Of a stretch of 34,403 bases of DNA, positions 14,935 through 22,354 are shown one piece after another. The notes beneath the pieces were generated by a model. It ran no database searches. It was not told where the DNA came from and saw only the letters and a list, made by a program, of their open reading frames with translations. Every line of letters begins with the position of its first letter. Position 1 is the first letter of the stretch. This DNA is from an uncultured Eubacteriales bacterium. GTDB taxonomy: Bacteria > Bacillota > Clostridia > UBA1381. The position numbers and the translations under genes were made by a program. Location of the stretch: positions 1 through 34,403 of the forward strand of contig CAJKHT010000024.1 in assembly GCA_905199755.1 (NCBI GenBank), read 5' to 3'.

Positions 14935-15585
14935 ATGGCAAAAAAGAAAAATGCAGCGGTTAAAGCTGCGGTGTGGATATTGACTGCTGCGGTATTTGCG
15001 GCAGGAGGTTATTATGCGGGATATACACAGCATGCGTTGAATATAAGCACCGCAATTCCGAAACAGGCTTTGAAAGAACACACCGAGGCGACCGAGCCGC
15101 CTGAATTTCCGGCAGCGGCAGCAACCGAGCCGCCTAAGGCTTCGGAACAGCCGGAAGAAAATGCAGATGCCGGAAAATATATAGGAAAGAGTACATCGTC
15201 GGCAGTGGAGGCAACATGGTCAAAAATTGACAGCTACGAATGTGACATAAATTCGGACGGCGCGGAAGAAACGATTTCGCTTTATACGTCTGCCGAAACA
15301 GACAGCGGCGAGATTTTGTGGGACGATTCGCAAAAATGGGTGCTGGAGGTGCGTGCCGGAAAGGACTACTACATATTGCTTAATCAAAATATTTCAAACG
15401 GCAGAGTGTATTTTGATATAGACGAGCTTAAGGACGGAACATACGGCATAACCGTATATACCGTTTCGGGAGTCGGTACTGCCATAAAGCAGTATACATA
15501 CAGCAAGACGGGATTTGTTGAAAAGGCGGTATATACCGCGGCGTCCGAAAATAAATTACATTCGGGAATACCGTCATATAAATAA
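14935..15585 (+). CDS. Membrane-anchored protein of unknown function with Asp-rich loop
   Basis: I do not recognise the 216-residue protein as a named family. A Lys-rich start and one hydrophobic helix (about residues 9-30, ending GGYYAGY) suggest a type II membrane anchor or uncleaved signal. A Pro/Glu/Ala-rich linker follows (about 45-85, with two TEPP motifs). The outer domain contains CDINSDGAEETISLY (near residue 105), a DxNxDGxxE loop of the calcium-binding type seen in FG-GAP and dockerin-like repeats. I chose the ATG at 14935; GGAAAGG lies upstream, and the open frame also allows GTG at 14926. It lies between yigZ and trxA in the same direction. Confidence 0.7.
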   Translation: MAKKKNAAVKAAVWILTAAVFAAGGYYAGYTQHALNISTAIPKQALKEHTEATEPPEFPAAAATEPPKASEQPEENADAGKYIGKSTSSAVEATWSKIDSYECDINSDGAEETISLYTSAETDSGEILWDDSQKWVLEVRAGKDYYILLNQNISNGRVYFDIDELKDGTYGITVYTVSGVGTAIKQYTYSKTGFVEKAVYTAASENKLHSGIPSYK

Positions 15586-15635
15586 TGCTGTATATTTAAA
15601 ATATATGTTTAATACGGAAAGGAATGGATATAATT

Positions 15636-15953
15636 ATGGAAATCGAACTTACGTCGGAAAATTTTGAAAATGAAGTGCTTAATGCTAAAACTCCCGTATT
15701 GGTGGATTTTTGGGCATCATGGTGTGGCCCTTGTAAAATGGTTGCGCCGATAATCGGCGAGCTTGCCGGTGAGTATGACGGCAAGGCAAAGGTAGGCAAG
15801 GTGAATGTGGACGAACAGGCGGAGCTTGCAATGAAATACAATATAGTTTCCATACCGACGGTTATGCTGTTTAATAACGGCGAAATCGCCGAAAAGCTTG
15901 TCGGAGCATATTCAAAGGATGATTATGAGGATATACTTGATAAGTACATTTGA
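15636..15953 (+). CDS. trxA: Thioredoxin
   Basis: The 105-residue protein carries the WCGPC active site in the context DFWASWCGPCKM (near residue 28) and the cis-Pro segment SIPTVMLF (near 70-77). These are the standard features of thioredoxin, which reduces disulfides in cytoplasmic proteins. The ATG at 15636 fits family N termini (MEIELTSENFE); an earlier ATG at 15624 lies right next to the GGAAAGG site and is less likely. A terminator follows directly. Confidence 0.95.
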   Translation: MEIELTSENFENEVLNAKTPVLVDFWASWCGPCKMVAPIIGELAGEYDGKAKVGKVNVDEQAELAMKYNIVSIPTVMLFNNGEIAEKLVGAYSKDDYEDILDKYI

Positions 15954-15965
15954 TTAATTTTGCAT

Positions 15966-15994
15966 AAATATGCAGCTATAATGCTGCATATTTT
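15966..15994 (+). terminator. Terminator after trxA
   Basis: AAATATGCAGC (15966-15976) pairs with GCTGCATATTT (15983-15993) around a 6-nt loop, ending in T4. Confidence 0.7.
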
Positions 15995-16024
15995 CCGTAT
16001 ATACGATGTTTTTTTAGAAAATAC

Positions 16025-16053
16025 TTGCAATTTTATTCAAAAAGATGTATAAT
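16025..16053 (+). promoter_or_regulatory. Promoter of the argD operon
   Basis: TTGCAA (16025-16030), a 17-bp spacer and TATAAT (16048-16053) lie about 35 bp before argD. The short leader has no room for a T-box. An arginine-repressor box could overlap the TGTATAATAAC segment, but I cannot establish one. Confidence 0.7.
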
Positions 16054-16087
16054 AACAACTGCTGTACAACAAAGGAGGATATTTATA

Positions 16088-17293
16088 ATGCTTGATGAGA
16101 TTATAGAACTGGATAAAAAATATTATATGAATACCTTTGGCGACAGACTTCCCGTCTGCTTTACCGAAGGCAAAGGCATGAAGCTCATAAGCAGCGAGGG
16201 GAAAACATATTATGATTTTTTGGGCGGAATAGCCGTAAATGCATTGGGACATAATCACCCCGTGTTTATTGCGGATTTGAAAGCACAGCTTGATAAGGTT
16301 ATCCATACATCAAGCTTGTATTACATAGAAAATCAGGCAAGGCTTGCCGAAAAGATAGTGAAGAATACTTGTGCGGACAAGGTGTTTTTTGCAAACAGCG
16401 GTGCGGAAGCAAATGAGGGAGCAATAAAGCTTGCTAAAATTTATTTTTACAAAAAAGGAATAGACAAAAGCGAAATAATAACGCTTGACCATTCATTCCA
16501 CGGCAGAACGCTTGCAACCGTTGCCGCTACGGGACAGGAGCATTATCAGGCACCCTACAGACCGCTCACTCCCGGCTTCAAACAGGTTGAACCGAATAAT
16601 TATGCGGCAATGGAGGCAGCGGTAACGGATAAAACCGCCGCGATAATGATAGAGCTTATTCAGGGGGAAGGCGGCGTACACCCGATGGATGAGGAGTACG
16701 TAAGAAAATTAAGAAAGCTCTGCGATGAAAAGGGAATATTGCTTATATTTGACGAGGTGCAGACGGGTATGGGAAGAACGGGACACCTGTTTGCACATCA
16801 GATGTACGGTGTATATCCGGATATATTCACAAGTGCAAAGGCTCTGGGCGGAGGAATACCGATAGGTGCGGTGTGTGCAAGTGCCGAAGCTGCATCGGGA
16901 TTTGAGCCGGGCGATCACGGTACAACATTCGGCGGAAATCCGTTTGCGACTGCTGCCGGGTTATCGGTGTTTAAAATACTGGAAAATGAAAACCTTGTTA
17001 AGAATGCAAACGAAATGGGTGTGTTCTTCAAGGAGCGGCTTAATGAGCTTAAAGGAAAGCACGGCGATAAAATTACGGAGGTGCGCGGCGCGGGACTTTT
17101 AATAGGTATAGAGCTTAAAAAAGAAATTGCGCGCGATGTATTTAAAAAGCTGTTTGACGACGGATTTTTGACGAGCTTGTGCGGAGGTGTTACTCTGCGT
17201 CTTGCTCCGCCGCTTATAATAACAAAAAATGATATTAATCTGTTTATAAGCGAACTGGATATGGTATTGAATAAAATTGCAAAGGAGAACTAA
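16088..17293 (+). CDS. argD: Acetylornithine aminotransferase
   Basis: This PLP enzyme transfers an amino group to N-acetylglutamate semialdehyde in arginine synthesis. The 401 residues show NSGAEANEGAIKLA, HSFHGRT, LIFDEVQTGMGRTG and SAKALGGGIPIGA, where the PLP Lys is near residue 251, followed by HGTTFGGNP. I chose the ATG at 16088 after AAAGGAGG; the open frame reaches back to 16025 across the promoter. One base separates it from argF, so the two form an operon. The rest of the arginine pathway is not in the window. Confidence 0.93.
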   Translation: MLDEIIELDKKYYMNTFGDRLPVCFTEGKGMKLISSEGKTYYDFLGGIAVNALGHNHPVFIADLKAQLDKVIHTSSLYYIENQARLAEKIVKNTCADKVFFANSGAEANEGAIKLAKIYFYKKGIDKSEIITLDHSFHGRTLATVAATGQEHYQAPYRPLTPGFKQVEPNNYAAMEAAVTDKTAAIMIELIQGEGGVHPMDEEYVRKLRKLCDEKGILLIFDEVQTGMGRTGHLFAHQMYGVYPDIFTSAKALGGGIPIGAVCASAEAASGFEPGDHGTTFGGNPFATAAGLSVFKILENENLVKNANEMGVFFKERLNELKGKHGDKITEVRGAGLLIGIELKKEIARDVFKKLFDDGFLTSLCGGVTLRLAPPLIITKNDINLFISELDMVLNKIAKEN

Positions 17294-17294
17294 A

Positions 17295-18212
17295 ATGAAA
17301 GATTTAATAAGCTTACATGATTTAACGGCACAGCAGGTAGAGGATTTATTGAAACTCGGCTTAAAGCTGAAGAAAGAACTGAAAAGCGGAATACCCCACC
17401 CGATTCTGAAAGGAAAAACACTCGGCATGATTTTCACAAAATCGTCAACGAGAACACGTGTTTCGTTTGAGGTGGGAATGACTCAGCTGGGAGGTTATCC
17501 GCTGTTTTTATCCTCAAACGATATACAGCTCGGCAGAGGGGAGACCATTCATGATACCGCAAAGGTGCTTGAAAGATACCTTGACGGAATAATGATAAGA
17601 ACATATGCTCATTCCGATGTAATCGAGCTGGCGCAGGAGGCATCTATCCCTGTTATAAACGCACTTACCGACCTGCTGCACCCGTGCCAGGTTTTGGCGG
17701 ACTTAATGACGGCATATGAGCACAAGGGCAAGCTTGAGGGATTAAAGCTTGCATATATCGGTGACGGAAACAACATGGCACATTCGCTTATGTACGGCTG
17801 TGCGAAAGCCGGAATGGACTGTGCAATTGCGACTCCCGACGGATACAAGTGCGATGCCGGTGTGGTTGAAAACGCAAAGGATGATTTTAAGAAATCGGGA
17901 AAGACTTTGCTGCTTACGGAGGATCCCGTTGAGGCAATAAAGGATGCCGATGTTGTATATACCGATACATGGGTATCAATGGGACAGGAGAGCGAAAAAG
18001 CTGAAAGACAGCGTATTTTTATGCCGTATCAGGTTAATTCGGAGCTGTATAAAAATGCAAAGGACGATGCAATATTCATGCATTGTCTGCCGGCATACAG
18101 AGGCTTTGAAGTAACCGAGGACGTAATTGACGGACCGCAGAGCGTGATATTTGATGAAGCGGAAAATCGTCTGCATGCACAGAAAGCGGTAATGGCAACA
18201 TTAATGGGCTGA
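17295..18212 (+). CDS. argF: Ornithine carbamoyltransferase
   Basis: The enzyme makes citrulline from ornithine and carbamoyl phosphate. The 305 residues carry the carbamoyl-phosphate site STRTRVSFEVGM (near residue 49), HPCQVLAD (about 128) and the ornithine-side loop HCLPAYRG (about 262). The ATG at 17295 follows AAAGGAGA immediately after argD. Pairing with argD points to biosynthesis rather than arginine breakdown, as no arcA or arcC is near. Confidence 0.95.
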   Translation: MKDLISLHDLTAQQVEDLLKLGLKLKKELKSGIPHPILKGKTLGMIFTKSSTRTRVSFEVGMTQLGGYPLFLSSNDIQLGRGETIHDTAKVLERYLDGIMIRTYAHSDVIELAQEASIPVINALTDLLHPCQVLADLMTAYEHKGKLEGLKLAYIGDGNNMAHSLMYGCAKAGMDCAIATPDGYKCDAGVVENAKDDFKKSGKTLLLTEDPVEAIKDADVVYTDTWVSMGQESEKAERQRIFMPYQVNSELYKNAKDDAIFMHCLPAYRGFEVTEDVIDGPQSVIFDEAENRLHAQKAVMATLMG

Positions 18213-18240
18213 TAATATTTCGGAAGGAACGGGAAAATCG

Positions 18241-18723
18241 ATGCAGAATGATATTGACTCTCTTTTTCAGGTCAGACCTGCCGGTTATGATGACATTAAA
18301 GATATAATGGAAATTACAAAGGGCGCGTTTACGAGGTATCGTGATATTACCGGGATAAGCAGGGTTGATGCGCTTACCGAAACGTATGACGATATAAAGC
18401 ATGATATTGATACAAAGCTTGTGCTTTTGGCAATGTTGGACAGGGAAGCGTGCGGCTGTGTGCGTCTGGAAATAAACCCCGACAATTCGGCATATCTTAC
18501 ACGCTTTGCCGTTAAGGTAACAAAGCAGAATAACGGAATAGGCAAGTCGATTATGAATATTGTTGACGGAATAGCGCTGAAAAGAGGAATAAAAAGAATA
18601 TATCTGCATACGGATTCAAAGATGGCATCGCTTATAAGATTTTATTACGGGCGCGGATTTTACATAGACTCTACCGATAAATCAAGGGGATATGTGCGTG
18701 CCTTGCTCGTAAAGGACTATTAA
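18241..18723 (+). CDS. GNAT-family N-acetyltransferase
   Basis: The 160-residue protein has the GNAT fold signatures. A beta-strand section ends in YLTRFAVKVTKQNNGIGKSIM, which corresponds to the acetyl-CoA loop (Q/RxxGxG/A), and the C terminus has LIRFYYGRGFYIDS, a typical last motif. The acceptor is unknown. A glutamate N-acetyltransferase (ArgA-type) role might be guessed from its place after argDF, but nothing in the sequence singles this out. A GGAAGGAACGG site lies upstream; the gene is 28 nt after argF. Confidence 0.8.
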   Translation: MQNDIDSLFQVRPAGYDDIKDIMEITKGAFTRYRDITGISRVDALTETYDDIKHDIDTKLVLLAMLDREACGCVRLEINPDNSAYLTRFAVKVTKQNNGIGKSIMNIVDGIALKRGIKRIYLHTDSKMASLIRFYYGRGFYIDSTDKSRGYVRALLVKDY

Positions 18724-18754
18724 AGCGGTCGGTCGGAGGAAAGGAAGTGCGGTA

Positions 18755-19375
18755 ATGCTTATAGAACAAAGCACGGGAGATGAGCTGCGTCTGGCAATGC
18801 TTCCGTATTCAAGCGCGCTGAAAACTCTTAATACACAGATTGACATTATAAACGAAGCGCTGGCGGCAAGAACTGAAAACAATCCGATTGAACATGTAAA
18901 ATCAAGACTTAAATCTCCGCAGAGCATAGCGAGAAAGCTTGTAAAGCGCGGATATGAGCCTACGGTGGAAAATGCGGTTAAGTATATAGATGATATTGCC
19001 GGAATGAGGGTTATATGCTCGTTCCCGAAGGATATATACGAAATTGCGGAATATCTGAAATCGCATATGACTATGAAAATAGTCATGATTAAGGATTATA
19101 TAAAAAATCCGAAGGAAAACGGCTACAGAAGCTATCATATGCATGTGGAGGTTCCTGTGTACATGTTCGGTGAAAAGGAATATGTCAAGGTTGAAATACA
19201 GATAAGAACAATTGCCATGGACTTCTGGGCAAGTCTGGAGCATAAAATAAGGTATAAAAAGAACAGTGAGTTTCCTCAAAGCATCAATGATGAGCTTTTG
19301 GAGTGCGCCGAGATGATTTCGGTGCTGGATGAAAGGATGCAGTCGCTTAACGATAGCATCGAAGCGGTAATTTAA
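18755..19375 (+). CDS. relQ: Small alarmone synthetase, RelQ/YjbM type
   Basis: The 206-residue protein is a single RelA/SpoT synthetase domain that makes (p)ppGpp from ATP and GDP/GTP. The motifs are SIARKLVKRGY, DDIAGMRVIC (near residues 79-88), ENGYRSYHMHV (about 125) and VEIQIRTIAMDFWASLEHKIRYKK (about 147-170). There is no hydrolase, TGS or ACT domain, as expected for small synthetases. A GGAAAGGAAG site precedes the ATG. It ends the argDF-GNAT gene run, 32 nt after the acetyltransferase, and the scar region begins 50 nt later. Confidence 0.9.
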   Translation: MLIEQSTGDELRLAMLPYSSALKTLNTQIDIINEALAARTENNPIEHVKSRLKSPQSIARKLVKRGYEPTVENAVKYIDDIAGMRVICSFPKDIYEIAEYLKSHMTMKIVMIKDYIKNPKENGYRSYHMHVEVPVYMFGEKEYVKVEIQIRTIAMDFWASLEHKIRYKKNSEFPQSINDELLECAEMISVLDERMQSLNDSIEAVI

Positions 19376-19425
19376 ACCGAATATGCAAAAGTGCTGACAC
19401 TTGCTTTAAAAAAGTGTAATTTTGA

Positions 19426-19475
19426 ACCGACCTCCCCAAAAGTCAGACCAAAAATCTAACGATTGGGAGGTCGGT
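19426..19475. repeat. Palindrome resembling the joined ends of an IS3-type element
   Basis: ACCGACCTCCC (19426-19436) and GGGAGGTCGGT (19465-19475) are exact inverted copies. Just inside them are AGTCAGAC and TCTAAC, the kind of sub-terminal motif seen in IS3-family ends and also present in the IS end near 21200. It may be an IS deleted to its two termini. The right arm runs directly into the ATPase remnant. Confidence 0.45.
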
Positions 19476-19663
19476 ATTATCAAGTTTCAACAAGCGTGAT
19501 TGATGAAAAGACATTGGCGCAAGAACTTGAAATTCTTAAAGAAATAAAAGATAATTACCCCAAAATACTTTTGATGCTCAACGATATAGGCAACGGGGCA
19601 AATTATGAGAGAATACAGATAAATTGTCTGTTGGGATATTACAGAAAGGACGGAATTATATGA
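19476..19663 (+). pseudogene. C-terminal remnant of an AAA-type ATPase (DUF4143-like family)
   Basis: The open frame reads YYQVSTSVIDEKTLAQELEI and continues KDNYPKILLMLNDIGNGANYERIQI. This resembles the last 50 or so residues of the widespread ATP-binding proteins with a DUF4143 C-terminal domain. No ATPase core precedes it: the frame begins at the IS-like palindrome. The reading frame ends on the start of the next gene (TGA overlapping ATG). The piece is too short to be functional and is probably a leftover interrupted by the palindrome. Confidence 0.55.
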
Positions 19664-20640
19664 ATACTAACGGTTTAACCAAAACAACGAAAAATGTAAA
19701 CATACAGTATCTTCGCGGGTTAGCGATAATTGCTGTTGTAATAATTCATTCCAATATGCCGGATGGATTAAGAGTTGCAATCAGACCTTTTGTTAATTAT
19801 GCTGTTGCTTTGTTTATTTTTTTATCAGGTTATTTAACAAAATTAAACATTGATAACATCAAGGAGTTTTATAAACGAAGAATAATCAAAGTAATAGTGC
19901 CGTATGTTATTTGGTCAATTATATTCTATGTTTTAATTTCAGGAAAAAAATCATTTTCTGATTTTGCGGTAAAACTTTTGACAGGAAGATGTTGCGGGAT
20001 TTACTATTATATTTTTGTATATGTACAATTTGTACTTTTAACACCTCTGATTTCAAAACTAATTAAATCTAAATATTCTTTTATAGGATGGTTAATAACG
20101 CCCATAACTATCTTTTTGTTTAAATATTTAATTTACATAGGTATACCCATTCCTCAAATCAGGCTTAGTTATACATGTTCCGCGTGGTTTATATATTATT
20201 ATTTGGGATTGTATTTGGGAAACGGGATAATAAAACCTCGAAAAAAGTTACGACAATATATTTTATTATACTCTGTATCTATTATATTATCACTGGCAGA
20301 AGGATATGTATGGTATAAAATGAGTAATATTGACATGGCAACAACACAGCTTAGGTTTACTTCCATTTTAACTTCTGTCTTGTTTCTTTTTTGTTGCTGC
20401 TTTTATATAAAAAACAGTAACCGGAAGTCCTATATTTTCACAAATATATTGAAAATCATTGGTGATTGTTCTTTTGGAATATATCTCTCTCATATATTGG
20501 TGCAAGCATCATTACAAAAAATTATCCCCCAATTAATGTTTTTTCCTTTAAATACATTAATTGTATTAACCACTACAACAGTTTCTGTTTTTGCAGGTAA
20601 GTTATTATTAAAAAAGTATAGTTGGATTTTAGGACTATAA
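19660..20640 (+). CDS. Membrane acyltransferase, acyltransferase-3 family
   Basis: The 326-residue protein has about ten hydrophobic helices. Its N terminus, NIQYLRGLAIIAVVIIHS, is the acyltransferase-3 signature with the conserved Arg and His used to O-acylate sugars of cell-surface polysaccharides. A later segment FGIYLSHIL is also typical. I chose the ATG at 19660, which follows AGAAAGGA by about 9 nt; the open frame goes back to 19624. Codon use is clearly more AT-rich (ATT, TTA, AAA, TAT) than in neighbouring genes. It is flanked by an IS-like palindrome and an IS3 remnant, so it was probably acquired. Confidence 0.85.
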   Translation: MNTNGLTKTTKNVNIQYLRGLAIIAVVIIHSNMPDGLRVAIRPFVNYAVALFIFLSGYLTKLNIDNIKEFYKRRIIKVIVPYVIWSIIFYVLISGKKSFSDFAVKLLTGRCCGIYYYIFVYVQFVLLTPLISKLIKSKYSFIGWLITPITIFLFKYLIYIGIPIPQIRLSYTCSAWFIYYYLGLYLGNGIIKPRKKLRQYILLYSVSIILSLAEGYVWYKMSNIDMATTQLRFTSILTSVLFLFCCCFYIKNSNRKSYIFTNILKIIGDCSFGIYLSHILVQASLQKIIPQLMFFPLNTLIVLTTTTVSVFAGKLLLKKYSWILGL

Positions 20641-20684
20641 TAGATAGTTTAATATATCTGTGTCACATCATAAATACAGATACA

Positions 20685-21130
20685 ACCGAGTTTAAGTATT
20701 ATTGGATAGGCAATAAAGACAGAATAGTAATTAAGAAATTGTATGTTAGATCAGTTTCTTGATATGTTTAACGGAGAAATTTTAAGTTACAGCATAACAA
20801 AAAAAGTATATTGTCTGCACAGGAACAAGCAATAGAAATAACATCTGATTGTTCATACAGAAGAACATTCCATTCAGACAGAGGCTGGGCATATCAAATG
20901 AGAGCATCTTTATCTGCTCTTAGAGAAAACAAAATATTTCAAGGTATGTCTCGAAAGGTGAATTGTTATAATAACCCTGTTATGGAAGACTTTTTTGAAT
21001 ACTAAAATAAGAAATGTATTATGGAATCACATATTACAGTTTTGATGAACTTAAACAAGCTATTGAAAAATATATTAAATATTGCAACGAGAAAAGAATT
21101 AAAGAGAAACTTGGGTGGAAGAGTATGATA
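20685..21130 (+). pseudogene. IS3-family transposase OrfB remnant
   Basis: Fragments in different frames match the DDE domain of IS3-family OrfB. TDTTEF near 20690 stands where TDVTEF holds the first Asp. LDMFNGEILSYSI lies near 20757, and HSDRGWAYQM (second Asp) near 20875. NCYNNPVMEDFFEY lies near 20960, with the Glu in VMExFF, and YGITYYSFDELKQAIEKYI near 21020-21090. KRIKEKLGWKS closes it near 21095-21125. Stops and frame changes, such as TACTAA after FFEY, show that it is dead. Confidence 0.8.
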
Positions 21131-21160
21131 TAATATCGGATAACATATTGACTGCATAGA

Positions 21161-21194
21161 AATAGCGTAGCAGCCATAAAACTACTACGCTATT
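21161..21194 (+). terminator. Hairpin near the IS right end
   Basis: The arms AATAGCGTAG (21161-21170) and CTACGCTATT (21185-21194) are perfect inverted copies, followed by TTAAAG rather than a long T run. It may terminate the transposase transcript. Confidence 0.45.
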
Positions 21195-21224
21195 TAAAGT
21201 CTAACTTTGGGGATTCACTTTAGC

Positions 21225-21253
21225 GGCTGTTCGCTTTTAAACAGCCATTTTTT
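21225..21253. terminator. Terminator between the IS remnant and the minus-strand genes
   Basis: GGCTGTT (21225-21231) pairs with AACAGCC (21240-21246) around an 8-nt loop, followed by T6 on the plus strand. It lies just after the stop of the minus-strand methyltransferase remnant and may serve either strand. Confidence 0.6.
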
Positions 21254-21263
21254 AATTCAAAGG

Positions 21264-21599
21264 TTATTTTCCTGCGGTAAAAAACAGTCTCGGAAATCTG
21301 AAAATGATTTCGCCGTTTTCCTGTATCGGATATGTACTTTGTACATGTTCAAAAACATCTTTTAAAAATTCCTCACCGTCGCTTTCCGATAACTGCTCCA
21401 GATACGGACGGAGTCCCGTTCCCTTGTACCATTCTATAATGCTTTGATGAGACGGCATCGCATGGTAATAAACCGTTTCCCAAATTCTGAAATCGTCCGA
21501 GTGTACATTTTCATGATTTATCGCATTTGCCAAATCAATAGCCGGCAGAGTGCGTTCATATTCAAATTTACTGTATTGTTTTGCGTTCCGGTCAAACAT
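21264..21599 (-). pseudogene. Methyltransferase with its SAM-binding core deleted (Tam-like)
   Basis: The 111-residue open frame begins MFDRNAKQYSKFEYERTLPA, as trans-aconitate 2-methyltransferase-like proteins do. After about 27 residues it jumps in frame to the family's C-terminal part: DFRIWETVYYHAMPSHQSI, WYKGTGLRPYL and GEIIFRFPRLFF. Family members are about 250-260 residues long. The missing middle of some 140 residues holds the Rossmann fold with the GxGxG SAM site. The product cannot bind SAM in the usual way. The ribosome site (GAGGTG) and frame are intact, so the deletion may be recent or the short product may be kept. It ends 11 nt before the terminator next to the IS remnant. Confidence 0.7.
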
Positions 21600-21634
21600 A
21601 AAAACACCTCATTTTGCTTTATAAAAATTGCACG

Positions 21635-22354
21635 CTATTCATCATTCTTTTTCCGCATAAGCATTTCGGTATAATACCGTTCAAGCTCGGGATATTCCAA
21701 AAGCGCCTTTCTGCCTGCAACGGTTATGCCGTAAACTCCGCGGCTCACATGCTCAAACCAGCCGTATACATTGAAGCGCATAATTGATGTGCAGTTTTTA
21801 TCGGCGCCGTAAGCGCGGATTTCTTTTGGAGAAAGTGCGCCGTACATATCAAGTATGCATGCAATATGTATGCACTTTTCCGTGTATGCCGTGGCAATTT
21901 TTCTGCCGGTGACACCGCCTGTATTTGTGTCTATGCTTCTGCCGTCTATCTCGTTTATGATTTTGCGGAATTGAGCCTTGTTTTCCTTTACGGGCTTAAA
22001 CGGCTTGGGTTCATAAATTATTTCGGCATATGAATGGCTGCCCAGAAGATTTACGAAAATAAGTCCCAGTTCAAGCTTTTTTATAACGTAAAGAGTATCG
22101 CGGAAGGTTTTCGGCGAATAACGCTTCGGCTTGGGCACGGCGATGTATGTAACCGCACCCGTTTTCTGACGCTTAAGCCCCTGGGCAAGGAGAGTGACCG
22201 AAAGACTTTTCTTTAATTCCGTTATGATAAGCTCGTTGTCTTTTACTGCGGTAACATCACAGTCCTTAACCTCGGCATTCACCTGATAGCCCATGTTTTC
22301 AAAAAGAGTTTTAACGGGTGCGAAAAGCTCGCTTTCACTGTGCATATTCATCAC
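21635..22354 (-). CDS. DUF2161 family, putative PD-(D/E)XK phosphodiesterase
   Basis: The 239-residue protein resembles DUF2161. The N-terminal half has EVKDCDVTAVK and, after a short strand, LIITELKKS; these are the Asp and the ExK of a PD-(D/E)XK nuclease-like core (about residues 28-50). VTYIAVPKPK follows. The C-terminal half, with SPKEIRAYGADKN and NVYGWFEHVSRGVYGIT, looks like a winged-helix or DNA-binding segment. The substrate is unknown. It overlaps the metallophosphoesterase gene by 20 bp, so the two are transcribed together. No clear ribosome site is seen, and starts at 22354, 22351 or 22345 are all possible. Confidence 0.75.
   Translation of the reverse strand: MMNMHSESELFAPVKTLFENMGYQVNAEVKDCDVTAVKDNELIITELKKSLSVTLLAQGLKRQKTGAVTYIAVPKPKRYSPKTFRDTLYVIKKLELGLIFVNLLGSHSYAEIIYEPKPFKPVKENKAQFRKIINEIDGRSIDTNTGGVTGRKIATAYTEKCIHIACILDMYGALSPKEIRAYGADKNCTSIMRFNVYGWFEHVSRGVYGITVAGRKALLEYPELERYYTEMLMRKKNDE

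Larger units (their letters stand above)
20641..21222 (+). mobile_element. Degraded IS3-family insertion sequence, 3' part
   Basis: The interval holds the decayed catalytic half of an IS3-type transposase followed by an end-like sequence AGTCTAACTTTGGGG at 21199-21213, extending to about 21222. OrfA and the 5' half of orfB are missing, and no matching left end was found next to it. The right end differs from the palindrome at 19426, so two different elements may be involved. Confidence 0.65.

Noticed and set aside
16054..16087. T-box leader before argD
   Set aside because: There is too little space between promoter and start codon, and no T-box sequence or terminator is present.
19426..19475. 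Palindrome as an ordinary terminator of relQ
   Set aside because: There is no T run after the second arm, which instead runs straight into coding-like sequence. IS ends are a better, though unproven, explanation.
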